DNA from: Asterochloris sp. CNOR1
Taxonomy: Eukaryota > Chlorophyta > Trebouxiophyceae > Trebouxiales > Trebouxiaceae
DNA: 64,000 nucleotides
Reading direction: 5' to 3'
NCBI GenBank assembly: GCA_963969365.1
Contig: OZ017756.1
Coordinates: 992,001 to 1,056,000, forward strand
Position numbers and translations under genes: made by a program. A model generated the notes under the pieces. That model saw only the letters and a program-made list of their open reading frames with translations. It ran no database searches and was not told the DNA's origin. Shown here piece by piece: positions 1 through 13,200 of the stretch (positions within the stretch are counted from its first letter, which is position 1; every line of letters begins with the position of its first letter).

Positions 1-1015
1 GGGCTGCAGCTGGAGGCACTGGTCACCGGCTGCTGTCCCCTGCCTGCTTTGCTCCTGGCTACCCTGCGCAACATAGCCACATGTCCTGCCCAGAACAGAC
101 ATGTACCTCACCACATCAACTGAGACTGCTGTCCACACTTGCTTCTTAGTTGCCCTCAGCTGCCTGAGGGTGGGCTCAATGAAGAGCTTGAAAGGTGCAT
201 CTAGCGTAATGTGTACCATGCCCAGGCCCAGCATGATATTGGCCATTGGCCTTGAGCCTCTCATTGCTCAATATGGTGGCTGTCGCTTGGGACTGCAAGT
301 GCTGCTTTGAGGAGAATTCTGTTGCGTAGGTCACTGGCACAGGGGCCAATGCTCTAGCTGCTACACGCAGACAATGGAAGCACTGGATGGATTGATGTTA
401 AGTGCAAACTCTTTCTCTTCAAAGCGGCAGCTGTGTATTCACTTCAGACCAGCCAAGGGCATGTGGGCATTGGCCGACCCACATGGTGCACTGCTTGGCC
501 TCCTGCACATTTGCCGGCGCCCAGATCTGGGTGCCCAAGGTTGCTTATCAGCAACTTGGAGTAAGCAGTATGCCTGGAAACATCAGATGGTTGTACATCC
601 AGTGATGGGGATGAACAGGCCGACTGTAGATGGCTGGCTAGCCCCCAAGCCACCCAGCAACAATGCCAGTGCTGCAATACCCCAGTTTGACCCCGAAGAC
701 ACGCTTTGAGACCTTTGGCTGAGGCAAAACCAGCTGCTTGCTTTGATGTCCGGTTCATTGTAGCCCGATCTGCCCGTCGCTGGCCAGGTCGCTGTGTGCT
801 TGTAAGTATGCAACTCATGTACTTCGTTCAAAGACTGAACTTGTGGCAGCGCTCTTGATCCCAGAATCTTGCTTGGCAGCTACAGCAGGCAACAGCATCC
901 CCTTGAACAGTAGGACCTAGTAGCCCCTTGAATCTCAAGGCAGCTGGCCCAGAGATGACCTACCTTAGTACATTGGAGGCTTTCTAAAGAATACCGCACA
1001 AGCACTCAAGGCAAC
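1..1015. other. Left-edge region without a confident gene
   Basis: No ORF here shows a domain I recognise. The most protein-like stretch is on the + strand at about 602-709, reading PVMGMNRPTVDG and ending QFDPEDTL before a TGA at 707-709. It could be the terminal exon of a gene that begins left of the window, but no clear acceptor or homologue supports it. The last 50 bases before 1016 are presumably the 5' UTR of the next gene. Confidence 0.35.
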
Positions 1016-4000
1016 ATGGTGGCAGGAACAGCCTTCGTGGCGCTGGCCCTTGTGGCCACCGCGATGGCTCAGGATCTCGCTCCGGCTGCTTCCCCTGAGG
1101 CGGTCACTCTCGAGATGCAGCAGCAGGCGCAGGTGGCCAAGTTCACGCTGGTCGGCCAGAACCTGACCAGCGATGGGGACACCCTGCCCAACCTGCCGGC
1201 CTGGCCCTGCGTCAACACAGGTGGGAATGTGACTTACCCCAGCCACTTGATCCCCTACAGCATGGGCCTCATGGGTTGCTAGGAGCACCCTGTGGGGCTT
1301 TGGGGTGCAATGTTTGGCTACTTTTGTGAGATGTAGCGCAAGGGGGTTGTTGCAAGTCAGAACCACTCTGCAACTGCTAGTAGCAGTGGCATGCAGCTGA
1401 TCTGGCTGGAGCCGCTGCATCACCTTTTAGTGGACTGGGCTGGCCGCTTATGTTGCCCTGGGCACACACTGGCCGCTCAGCGTGGCCCCTCAGCAGGGGG
1501 GCCGCCTCGCTCTCTCTCAGCAGCATGCCCATCCAGCATGCTCCTGGAGCATGCCAAGGGGCAGCAGAGGCTGCCAGACGTGGGCAGCAAGGCGGGGCAT
1601 CTCACAGAGCAGCAAGGGGCAGGAGGCTGACCTACACTAGATCTGCCAGCTTGGGGCCCCCTGGCATCCTCACCAGATGCAGGCTGGGCCAGCTGGACAG
1701 CCAGGCCAGTGCCGGCACCATGTACAGGCTCTGCTGCTGGCACCCCCAGAAGGTGGCTTCAGCCGGCTTCAGCCAGCAGGCTGGTGCCAGCAGGCCTCAG
1801 GAGGCTGGGTCGGGTCCTGGCAGGCAGGAGAAGCTGCAAGAGGTTTCTCTGTGCAATTGAGTGGAGCCAAGTGCTGGATCTGCACATGGCCCCTGGGGGG
1901 GATGAACGGAATCCTTAGAAGCGGTGATGCTGCTGCCTGGCAGCGCATCAGAGCTGCAGGGCTGCTGCCCTGAGGTCACCAGCAGTTTTCCACAGCACCA
2001 TACACAAGCGTCCATGGCCAGTCATCTGTACTACAACTCCTTAGTCACCTGGCCTCCAGGCTGCTTTTGCAAGCTAAGTGCCCTTGACGCCCTGTTGCTG
2101 CCTGTGCCTGTAGGGCTGGGGTTGCAGCGTGCCAGTCAGCACTCTGCCCACTGGCCCACTGAGCCTGCACGGCCATCCCCTTGTCCCAAATTAGTGTCTC
2201 TCCCACTTCTGCCTGCTGCCCTCTAACGCCCTGCTCCTGCCTCTACCTGCAGACTCGGGATACAGCGTGCCAGCCAACATGTCCACGGACCTGCTGACTC
2301 TGCTGGCCGACGATATGTTCTTCTGGGCCTTCAACACCACCAACCTGCAGAATGCCTCTGGGTGCAGCATTGCACAGTACCGTGGCGCAGCCTACAACGT
2401 GTCCAGCTTCTGCCAGCAGGTGAGCCAACCTGCCAAAAACACTTGGCTGTCCTGTTCTTGGGGGCGCTGAGGAGTGCAGCACCTCACTCAGCATAGAGCA
2501 TGTCGTCCTCAGGTCCATGCTCATGTCTGGCACACTGCATGTCAACTGCTACCAGCAGATGGCCGCCATTAGAACCACAAGTGGCCCCTCTTGTGATGGG
2601 TGGGGGTGGGAGAGAGGGGTTTTACAGCGCAGGCCTTATGTCAATGCAAGCATGTTTGGCGTGTCCAGCTCACCTGCCAGTAGACCTACTTGCTAGTACA
2701 TGTGTGGCCTTGAACTTGAGGGGTTGTTCTGTGTGTGGGAGCCCTGTGTACAGAGACCACCACCATTTCAGCCCTGGCCCTGTCACACAAACTTGTCATG
2801 TGTCTGGCCCCAATACACATCAAGGATTTGCTCAACAGGTGAGGCACGCAGATGAGCAGGGTTTTCTTGGTATCTGCAGCCAGCCTGCACGTCAGGGCAA
2901 CGGTAGCAAGGTCGCCCCAGCTGGCTGATGTCAAGTGCACATTGGCGTCAATGCAGCACAGGCTCAGAAGTGGCCATCTCAGGCTGCAGAGGCTGCTCAT
3001 GCTCTGTCACGCGTCTGTTGTGACGGGGCGTGCAGCAGCTGTGCTGCAGGCAGTGCTCAGGCTCTATGCGGAAGCACGAGGCGCCTGAGATCATGATGGG
3101 ATTTAAAGCATGCAAGTGCTCAGGGCCGTCCAGTCGATGCAGCACTGCCCAGACTCACAGTGGGCCCCTTCATGCCTGCAGCTTGAGGCCAATGGCGATG
3201 CCAACTTTGCCCTGGGAGTTGATGTGTACTTCACCTGCGCCCTGAGCGAAAGTGACCTGCTGACCCAGGTGAGGCAGCAGGGCTGGCATTTCCCTGCTCC
3301 TGATGTTTGTGAGGCTGCCTGAAGATGCAAGGTTGATACCGCGCAGAATTCAGGGCGCTGCTGCTTTGTGTTCTGCGGCCGAGCCTTGCCTTCACCGGTT
3401 GGGGCAGCCTGCCCGCCCTGGCTTTTGCTGGCATGAGGGGATGCCACCACGGCGGGGCCTCTCTTGCGTGCCTGCCGATCCTTGGGTGCGTGCCAATCGG
3501 AGTATCCTGCACCTGCTTTGCTACCCCGGTCCCTGATCAGCACACTGCCTGTCTTCCTGCAGACCCACTTCCCTGGGCAGGCACTGCTGAACTGGTCGGC
3601 CGCAGCCCAGAAGGCCAATGAGGCTCAGTTTGTGAGCAACGTGTGGGCCACACAGCCTCTGGAGCAGATCTCAACAAACCTGACCGCCTTTGAGCTGCAG
3701 CAGAACGCCAGCAACAATGGTGAGTCTTGCAGGCTGTGGTTGGTCCTGGGGGCCATCATGACAGCAGGGAGTGCACTCTCAGCTCGAGGTGGCTCAATGG
3801 CCTCCCAGGTACAACAGGATTCTCGGGGTGCAGCAGGGCCAGGTTTGCATACTGATCCTTCTGAGGGGCTACCATCAAGCGCAGCTGGCTGGCCCAGCCG
3901 CGCATGCCTGCACACAGCATGCCAATGCAAGCTCAGCAGCAGGCTTGGGTCAGCATTGTGCAGGGTCCAGGCCCTGTGCTGCCCTGTGGGCGCGCAGTGG

Positions 4001-5199
4001 CCGCTCAGCAGGCTGGCAAGAGCGTCTAGCTACTCTGTCACAAGACAGCAGCAGGCTCCTCCCCCCAGCTGAAGCGTGCCTCCCTCCACGTTCTGGGAGA
4101 GGCCTGTCCAGCTCTGCGCCGTCGCTGTCCACCTGCCGCTGACACTACAGCATGGCACCTTTTGAGCCCCTTTGGGTGGCATCTATAGCTGGTTGCTGGT
4201 TTTGAGCTGTTGGAGCTTTGGCCCAGGCGTTTCAGCAAGGGATGCTTTGCAGCATGGGACTGAGTCAGCACAGAGACTTCACTGGCCGAGAAGACTCCTG
4301 TGATATGCATGGCCGTTCCATATACCGTTGGTCATCTTGCCCTGCTGCCTCTGCATGGAGCAGGGCTATTGAAGTTGCTGTCTGCCAACATCTGTCTTCT
4401 TCCTCTGCCCTGCAGCCTTTGCCAAGCAGGTGGAGCAGATTGTGTCCAACCTGGCTTACGAGTCCAATGTGAACAGCTACAAGGTCCAAGCCATCCTCTT
4501 CAACAACACCCAGTGGCAGAATGACTCGCTGCCAGCCCCCAGGCCAGCAGCTCCCCTCTCCACTGATGCCCTCACGACTGTGGTGAGTTGGGCTGCTTTT
4601 CATTCCAAAGCACACACCCAGCTCTGCTGCATGTTGGTGTTGAGGGTGCATAAGCATTTCCCGGCCCTCCAGAAGCGCCCTCTGCAGTGACTTGACCTCT
4701 GTGCTTTGGGCCTAGCTAAGCCCTGAAGTGTGCATGTGCACCTGCCAGCCCACAGCCATCCTTTGTGAGCTGTTTCTCTGGGCCATGCAGTCACAGGTGC
4801 ACTGTTGTGGGCGGCGAAGGGCGTTGAGAGTGCTGGATCATACTCGGCAGCGCTCTATGCAGCTTGGAGAGCTTGACTTCTGCGTGCACCACCGTGCACA
4901 GTCAACAGCTCACATTGACTTCTAAAGCTGCCCACAGCCTCCTGTCACACCTCCTTTGCCCCTGGCTGCAGGTCTCCACCATTGTGAACAACATCATTTC
5001 CAGCCTCAACAATGGCGCTTCGTTTGGCAATGAGACCACAACGGCAACTGCCCCAGCCCCCGCAGCGGCAGATGATGAGGCTGGCAATGAGGCCCTTGGC
5101 TTTGGCAACAATGCTGCAAACTCCCCCCTGGCTGCTGCCCTTTCTGGCCAGACCAACCAGATCATCATCAGTGCACCAGGCCTCACCACCACATCCTGA
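1016..5199 (+). CDS. Secreted Asn-rich, N-glycosylated protein (family A copy 1)
   Basis: Six exons join in frame: 1016-1220, 2253-2419, 3182-3268, 3563-3719, 4416-4582 and 4972-5199, giving 336 aa. The first ATG opens a signal peptide (hydrophobic core TAFVALALVATA, likely cleavage after AMAQ). The mature chain has many N-x-S/T sequons (QNLT, NMST, NTTNLQNAS, NWSA, NLT, NNT), few cysteines, an Ala/Pro-rich patch and no membrane anchor. It belongs to no family I recognise. Exon 2 aligns residue for residue with exon 2 of the minus-strand gene at 17013-19073, in the pattern SGY-x(5)-S-x-DLL, and the intron phases start alike (1, 0, 0). The two are therefore paralogues about 12 kb apart. A secreted or cell-wall role is inferred from composition only. 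Splice sites are GTGGGA/GTGAGC/GTGAGG/GTGAGT donors with TGCAG acceptors. Confidence 0.8.
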
Positions 5200-5676
5200 T
5201 TGGGCTCTGCAATGAGGACAGACCCTGCTTACACCCTCAGGTCCTGGCCCTTCCTATAGACCTATAGGAAAGGTCTACCCTTACCCACACACATGCCCAG
5301 ACCAACAACATTGAGTCAAGGTGATGTCTGTCGCTGACTTAAGTTGATCCAGTACAATGGCATCTTCCCGCACAATGCTGAGTCCCTCTGGCCTTTCGCT
5401 GCACCCCGGTCCCCCTCAAGCGTCCGCGTCCACACCTCCACTTGTCCAGTGCTCTGCTAGATACAGTTTACATGATGTGATCACCAGTTGACTTGCATTG
5501 ATTCATGCTGTAGCTGTAACATACCAGTTTAGCATTGAGTCTTGACAATACAGCCTGCAGGCTTTATGCTGGCACCCGAGTTCAGCAGGCACAACAGGGG
5601 TGACGTCGGATACCTTAGCAGCATAATTAAATCATGAATTGCCATGAGTGAAGTGTTCAGAACTCAACATTGCAAT
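5200..5676. terminator. Convergent 3' ends with opposing TGTAA polyadenylation signals
   Basis: The gene on the left stops at 5199 and DPH1, on the minus strand, stops at 5677. A TGTAA motif, the usual chlorophyte poly(A) signal, lies at 5515-5519 on the + strand. A TGTAAA lies on the - strand at 5467-5472. If both are used, the two 3' UTRs overlap by several tens of bases. No coding sequence is seen in this gap. Confidence 0.5.
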
Positions 5677-8600
5677 TCAGCTGACTGGCTGCCGGACTGG
5701 CCGTACTGGCTTTCTGTGGTATGTGCTGCTCCAGACACCACCCTCACCTGAGTAGTAATCCATGGGGTAAGGGTCTGAGCCATCATGGGCAGCTGATTTT
5801 TGCTCCCACCAGGCCGGGACCTCACCTAGAGCAACCAGTGCCTGCAATGCAGCAGCCCGCTCGTTCAAGACAAGCCTGCGTTGCTGCTGGCCAGCATCAC
5901 GCCTGTCTCAGGCACACTGCATCAGCTGAAAATGCTGTGGCACATGGGCACCTTGCACCTGGGCATGCATCAACTTACATCCTGCCCCTGCCGGCAAGGT
6001 GCAGACAGGAAACACCCTCGATGTGCCAGCTCACAGCAGTGGCGGCTGGCCCCCCACTCCTTCTGGGCACCCAGCTAACCTCATAGGGTGTCAGGGTGGG
6101 CTTCTCAAAGCCCTCTCCCCAGTCGATGGACAGCCTTGGACATGCTACCTGGACCCAGGCATCGATGCCTCCCATCATCTTGAGCTTCCAGGGCATCACC
6201 TCTGAGAGCAGCACCTGCAGGGCAACGGGACACACTGGCATCATGCAGGGCATGCGTCCTGGGCAGGCTCCTCAAAGGCAGCCCAACCATGGCCAAGCGG
6301 GCACACCAGACCAGATGCAACCAGCCCCGTGCATGCAAGTCCCACACAAGGGACACGCCCCCTCCCCCACACCCCCACCCAGCAGGAGCCAGGCTCATGC
6401 GTGCAGGCCCCAGAGTGCTGGGCATCTCTCCTCCCTGTGCTCCCACAGCAGCAGTGCGGCCAGTGCAGTCACCCCGCACACAAGGGACCGGAGCTCACCA
6501 CTGTGTGCTGGATGCCCCTCTGTGCCAGCACGCTCTGGAGGTGCCCCAGAATGCGGGGGTTGCCCTGGCGACCCAGGGTTCCGAGGATGAGGCCCCAGCG
6601 AGGCGCCCGCTGAGCTCCCTCGATGGCCCTGCGCCGCACTTCCCTCATGCCATTGTGGTCGTACTGCTCCCGCGAGAGCACCCTGCCATATGGGTCGTAC
6701 CTGCAACCGGCAGCAGCAGTGTCTGTCAGGAGGCAGCTGGAACCCATGACAGCAGCACAGGCTGGGCAGTGGCTGCAGTGGCACCATGCTAGTGGGCTTG
6801 TGAGCACGACGCCAGGGGCAGGGTACACCGCCTGCAATCAGCACGTCAGCATGCATGTGAACCTCACAGCCGGAGGGCGCACATTCTTTTGGCAGGCCTC
6901 TTCTGCTGCTTGCATCTGCTGCCTGTTTAAAGCCCAACCCATGCCTTTGGTGTGCTGGCTTGCCAGCAGCGTCAGGCTTTGGCCAGATACCCACGGGGCC
7001 TCGCATGGCTGACCTGAATGCTGGGATGCAGGGGTTGGCAATCATGATGGCCTCCAGGTGGAAGCGCCCGTCTGCCACAAACACAATGGCATCTGCTGCA
7101 GAGGCGACCACTGGGGCGGTGCAGCCGAGCACCTCGCCTGCAGGCAGCAGACCACGGCTGACCGCAGAGTGCATGTTGCATGCGCTGATGGGGTCTCCTG
7201 TGTGGAAAGGCAGTGAGCCAGGCCACCAGACCTGCTGCAGGAGGAGCAGGCAGCACAGGTCTAGGCAGCGCTGTGAACTCAGACAGGCTTCTGAGCTGTG
7301 CCCCAAGGTCTGCACCAACCTGGCGACAGGGGCTTGCTCTGTGGAATTGTCAGATAGGGAAATTCAGCTGCCAGTCGCTGCTTGGCCAGCTGGATAGATG
7401 CGGCAAACTGAATGGTCCCGGCGAGGATGAGATGCTGACCAGGCTTGAAATTGAACCTGCACAGCAAGGGCATAGCAATGTGCTCAGACCACACGCAGTG
7501 TGCCTGGCTGCTGCTGCAGGTTGGCTTTGCCAACGCCCACGAATGACAATGACCATGGCGCTTCCTGCTCAGTTGCAGAGGTGTTTGCCTCCGAAATGGA
7601 AGCAGGCAGCAGCAATGCCAGGTTGCCAACACAATGGATGACACTGCCTTAGGTTCATCTGCAAAGCACAAGCCTGTGCAGCATACCGGCAGGCACAGCG
7701 CTTTGCTGACAGCAGCAGCAACCTCTGGGACAGGTATGCGCAGCATGCACGCTGCGACCTGTGGCTGCTGAAATGCCATGTCCCTAAGGGACAAGGCAGC
7801 CGCCAGCAGAGCAGCCAAGAGGTCCAGGCTTGGGCAGCTGTCATACTCTCAGTCCCAGTACCACACGGGTGCGCAGCGCATGAGGCAGAGCCCGAGCCTC
7901 CATGGGCGACCGCTGCCATCCTTGTGATGGCTGACCTGACGCTCCCCACCAGGTGGTCGATGTCTATCTTGATGTCCACAAAGATGTACATGCAGGGTAC
8001 GGCGGTGATGTCCACAGGCACCAGGCAGCTGTGGCCATAGTGCACCAGGAAGTCTGCTCCCAGGGCAGCCGCGCTGAAGTCGTCAATGCAGCAGGCACCA
8101 TAGGTCACATCGCCCAAGATAAAGACGTGCTCAGCGCCGGCAAAGCTACAGGCAGGAGGGGAGGGGCCTTAGTGGCTCTGCTGCAGGGGCAGAGCAGGGA
8201 AAGTAGGGTTGGAAGGCAGTGACAGGTGCAGCACCAGGCAGCTGCACAGGGAGTGAGCAGGGGCTGCTGCGCTGCTCAGCGTGTGCACCAGCTGTGCCAG
8301 GTGTTGCGCAGGGTGTTAGGAGGACAACGCAGGCAGCACAGGTGCAGCAATGCACCATGGCAGTGTACTTGGCTGGCTTGCCTTTCGAGGATGTCTGCAA
8401 TGATGCATGAATACATCAGCAGCCCCTCTGGGAACTGGATGGCCACCTTCTTGGCCTTCACCTGCCTGATGCGCCAGACAGTCTTGTGGATCTGCAGCAA
8501 TTGGTCAATGTCAGCTCAGCTGGCTGCAGCAGCCCACACACACATCAAGCACAGGGGGCTGCAGTCCAGAGTGCTGCAGTCCAACGGGGAGCACCTGGCT

Positions 8601-8977
8601 CGGTAGCACACCCAACCTGCCAATGTGCACATGACCAGCCCTTCCAAGGTGTTTCTCCACAGAATAGAGGCATGCTGCTGTTCACCTCAAAATTGTAGTT
8701 TGCAGGCAGCACTGACACGGCCTGATTGAGCGCCTCATCATGCAGCACGCTGTCTGGCACCTGCAGCACAACAGCGATGCTTGCGGTCAGCCTCCAAGAG
8801 AAGCTCCAAGTTGCAGAGCAGACATACCTGCTGCCTGATGAATTTTCTGGCTCCAGTCCTGCTGGGGGCTGCAGCATTTCGAGGTGTTGCTGCCAATGTC
8901 TTGGCTACATCAATCTGAGCGGAGCCCTGCGATCCGATGAATCTCTTGGGCTCCAAAGCCTTTTCAGCAGACTCCAT
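5677..8977 (-). CDS. DPH1: Diphthamide biosynthesis protein 1 (2-(3-amino-3-carboxypropyl)histidine synthase subunit)
   Basis: With Dph2, the family transfers a 3-amino-3-carboxypropyl group from S-adenosylmethionine to a histidine of elongation factor 2, using an Fe-S cluster, in the cytosol. Ten exons (minus): 8828-8977, 8686-8760, 8382-8491, 7950-8145, 7697-7722, 7320-7456, 7014-7137, 6499-6700, 6080-6214, 5677-5841; 439 aa, normal for the family. Visible hallmarks are [56 protein letters not shown] and [12 protein letters not shown]. The three cluster cysteines fall near residues 130/131, 237 and 365. The 26-nt exon 5 was placed by phase and is the least certain. Intron 3 begins with GC (AG|GCAAGC), and [17 protein letters not shown] continues only if it is used. 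An in-frame ATG 20 codons upstream (9037) is the alternative start. It is head-to-head with the CBM20 gene. Confidence 0.93.
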
Positions 8978-9152
8978 GTCGCTGCTGAGGAGTGCTGTAC
9001 CTTGAACTTGCAGACATTTGTATCCAAACCTAGACATGAGAATTAACCCTAGTCACATGGCCTCCAGCCTCACCAGATCCAGACCATGCCGTGCCATTTT
9101 GAAGACGCTTATGTGAGCTAGTGCCCCGAACCCCTCCTGCGTGTGAGTCGAG
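8978..9152. promoter_or_regulatory. Bidirectional promoter between DPH1 and the CBM20 gene
   Basis: Only 175 bp separate the two divergent start codons, or 115 bp if DPH1 starts at 9037, so both promoters and 5' UTRs must share this interval. I see no clear TATA box. Confidence 0.55.
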
Positions 9153-10226
9153 ATGAAGCTGCCTTCCGTTTGCCTGAGGGCACCTGTTGTGCATCAGAGA
9201 ATGATGCCTCTAGCACTCCAGCGTCCAGGACTCCATCGGCACGTGCACCGTCACCCTCGAATGCATTGCTCAGCAGCAAACTCAGGTGGCAAAGATGACC
9301 CTAATCAGCAACCGCGGCAGTCCTATACCAGCAGGCTGCAGAGCAATGCTGCATATCAGCAGCTGTTAGCCCTGCAGAACAAGCGGAAAGGTGATGCCTG
9401 GAATGTCTGCATGGGACCATGGCAGAGCAAACAGACTGTGCTGCACATGCTAGGCTGCTGCACAGCGTTATGCACTGCTCTATTCTGCTCAAACTCTGGC
9501 TAGCACGGTAGGAAATGATGAGCTTGCTGCATGTTGCAGCCAAGCAGCAGCCTGGGGAGCCCGCAAGTGAGAAAGGTGGCAGCGCTGATGATGCAGACCT
9601 GCAGGCGCCAAGTGCTGAGGCAGCCACCAGCGGCAAGCCATTGCCAGCAGAGGCGCAGCAACGTACGCAGCCAGGTCAGGCGGCGCTCTGTGAAATAGCC
9701 CTTGCCGGACAATCATCTTCTGCAGCATCTCTGTGCTGTGTGTCAGCCATGACGCCACACAGCTATGCCCAGCAGGCCTGTAGACAGACGGAGCGTCCAA
9801 AAATGTACCCAGTGCATGCTGCATAAAGGTGCTGACTGCCCATGCGCGCACTCCCTCACATTACAACAACCCAGCAGGGCAGCGCCGCCGCTTGAAGCCA
9901 GTGCATGGCGCTGTCAACTGAGCCAGCCAGGATGTAGACATCAAGTGGCTCTTCCCTGCAGGGCAGCAGCGCCGCCAGCTCAAGCGCAGCCCCTCAGCTG
10001 CGGCAGAGAGTGCCGCCCAGGAGCGCCACAGGCAGCCAGGGGCTGGGCAGCCAGGGGTTGGGCACCCTGCCACTGCTCGCCAGCGCCCTCACTGGACCCA
10101 GCCCAACTATATGCCCGCCCCCCCGCGGGTTGCGCAGCAGCAGCAGCAGCCTGGGCAGGGTGGGCCACAGGTGGGGCAGCCGCCGGCTGGCGGCCAGCCG
10201 CCCCCTGGCTCAGGCCAGCTTCAGCA

Positions 10227-10257
<31 letters not shown>

Positions 10258-13200
10258 GAGTATAGGCTCCAGCCTGGCGGTGGGGCTACTGCCCAGCAGG
10301 CCCCGCAGCAGCCGCCCCGCTTCATGGAGTTTGGAGGACCTCAATTCGGGGCCCCGCAGCAGCAGAAGGGGGGCTTGCAGCAGCAGCCCCCAGCACCCCC
10401 ACAGCAGCAGCAGCAGAGGGGCTTGCCACCGACGCCATCACGCCCGGCCCCTCAACCCGAGCCGCTGCTTGACGGCATGTGCCGCGTGCACTTCTGGCTG
10501 ACCTTTGAGGCGCAGTACGGGCAGCGCATCCGGGTGGTGGGTTCCCACAAGAACCTGGGTGAGCCTGGCTAGGCTGCTGTGTGTCGCCACCTTCATGCAT
10601 GTTCACCCCAAGCCTTGGTCGCTCTGCCGGCTCCCAACTGGTTCATGGTGTCCCTCCTGAAGCCAGCAAAAGTCAGCATGCCAGGACTGCATCTTGAGGG
10701 CCCTGGCTAAGCAGTAATGTCTGCAGCGAGTATGCTCATAGATGAGGCGGTGTTGCCTTGGCAACTGGGTGCAGTCCAAAGCGCCAGCGGAAGCTTGGTG
10801 CACAGGCTGAGATCATTCCCTGCAGGTGCCTGGACTCTGTCTGGCAGCCCAGAGCTGCAGTGGACGCCGGGGCACAGGTGGCACCTCGCCTTGCAGCTGC
10901 CCGCGGGTGCAGTGTTTGAGTACAAGTATGTCCTGCTGGATGGGAATGGCCACGCCATGTCTTGGCAGCGGGGCAACAACTCCGTGCTTGCCATCCGCGC
11001 GGTGAGCATGCAGGGTCTGCGTGGGCACCAAGCCAGCTGCACAGGCGCAGCAAGGCTGCTGCATGCCTGCTGGCACCTGCACTCCAGGATGCTAATCAGT
11101 AGCTGAGGTGCTGGATTTGCTGTGCGATCTGAGTGGCTGTTTGGGTGGCCTGCAGGCCTGTGCCAGCCACATGCATGCTCATGCATGTGGGCATGGCCGG
11201 TTGATGTGCAAAGTGCAAGTGGTGCTGCTCCTGCCCTTGCTAGCCTTGCACCTGTGCATGGCAGCTAAGGCAGGCCACCAGCAGCAGCTCAGCAACAGAA
11301 CTTGCTGTGCTTGCTGGCAGCAAGCAGAGCAGCAGAGTCGCTGCTATACTTGCTAAAAGCCAGGCGTGCACAAGCAGACGACTGAGTCATGCTGATGTGC
11401 CTGCAGTCGGCATCTACGTCAAAGTGTACAGCACAAACTTTGCTGAGCACGATCATTCTACGCTGCACGAATCACACTCCTGCCTGCCTGCTTGCCTGTA
11501 GGATGACAAGGAGCTGGAGGTGCTGGACAACTGGGAGGGGCAGCCAGGGGCAGCGGTGCTGGCGCAGGGCCAGTCCACCACGCGAGAGACCAAGTGAGCA
11601 CTGTCCAGGCAGCACCAGATGAGTGCGCCCTTTTTATGTTTTGTTCGGCCTGGTTGCTGTGCAGCAGTGCACCTGTCAGTGGCCACTCTCATCTGGCCGA
11701 GAATGAGCAGGGCAGCTCCAAGCTTGTCTGCACTCAGCTGCCGGAGCACATGCACTTCCAGGTCAACTCATGCACAGGAGACTGGATTATTTGACATTCT
11801 TTCCATGCAGGCTGCTCAACTGGGCTGCTGACATTGAGCAGCAGATCAGCGTGCAGCGCCAGGAGCTGAGGCAAGCAAAGATTGAGCTGGTGGCTGCTCA
11901 AGAGGTGAGTTCTTGCCCAGATTGCCATGCAGCAGCAATGCACAAGTTTGAACTGTCCACTGCTCAGGAAGTCAATGCGTGTTCAAAGTACCTTGATGGG
12001 ACATGTCCGGGTCTCGGGGCTTGGGTCGCAGAGGTCAAGCGCCAGCTGTGCCCCACAACCCTGTCAGACAACCCTGCCCATCTATTGCCTCTGCTTGATT
12101 AGCTCCAGTGTCCCTGCAGGAGGCGCGCAGCTCCAAGTCTCAGAGCAAGGCTGTTCGGGCTGAGATTGCAGAGCTGAGCAGGGAGTACAAGCAGGTCGGG
12201 CCTCACTATGCCTTGGGATCCTGCTCACCGTGTCCTTGTTCTCGACTACCCACCTAAAACATCTTGCAGCACTCCATGCAACCCAGGGCAGCATGCACTC
12301 CTGCCGCTACTTAGATGCCTGCCACACACTCTATGCTGGATTCTGGCACAGGCTCCTGCTTGAGCATCACCCAAACAACCCTCATAAAGCTCCTGCTTGA
12401 CCATCACGCAAGCATCGCGTATAAGGCTCCTGCTTGACCATCACTCAAGCAAACCTCATTGTCTCATGCTCAGGGAGAGTCAATGTGCATCTCTGTTGCG
12501 GCGCAGGCCCAGGTCAACATGCAGAAGCTGGAGACCCAGAACAAGATGCTCCGCAGGGAGCTGGAGGAGGTCTCAGCTTCCTTCCGGCAGGCCCTGAATG
12601 TCTCCCAGCGCCTGCTGCAGACAAGTGAGCGGCGACAGCTGCAATATTTTCCCTTAGGAGTTGACAGCTTTCAGTCTATGCTGAGAGAGGGGCTACCTGG
12701 ACTGCTGGCCCTCTGCCGCAGTTGCTTCAGAGCAGTACAAGACTGTGTGCAAGACCTTTCCTGGACATCTGGTGGAGGGGTGGTCTAGCCTAAGCATGCA
12801 CTGGTGGACAATGTCGGCTGGCATTGTGTGCAGGCTTCCTATGTACTGCCCGTGCATGTTCCTCCTTTGTTCCTTAACTGAGGGCTCAGCGCTGTTGTAC
12901 CTCATGCTGGCTTGCTCTGGGTTGTGCAGTTGAGGAGCAGCCTGGCTTCAGAGACGGCTCAGGCAAGGATGCTGGCCAGGCGTATGACGCTGACAAATTG
13001 GTGCGTTCCTTTTCTGCTGGTCGTGTTGCTACAGCGGTCACATTCGTCCTCATGCCCGCCAGCACTGTGCACCTTGCCTGTGTGCTGGCCGAACTTCTCT
13101 GCCTGCAAGGGGAGGGTGCCCTTGGCATGCTGTGCACCTTGTTCATGTCTCTCATGTCTAGCCCAAACTCTCTGCTTACAGGCAGAGGCTGCCCCTGCAC

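Noticed and set aside
374-709. 111-aa ORF at the left edge as a complete gene
   Set aside because: The first two thirds look like random translation. Only the last ~35 codons are protein-like, so at most it is a terminal exon.
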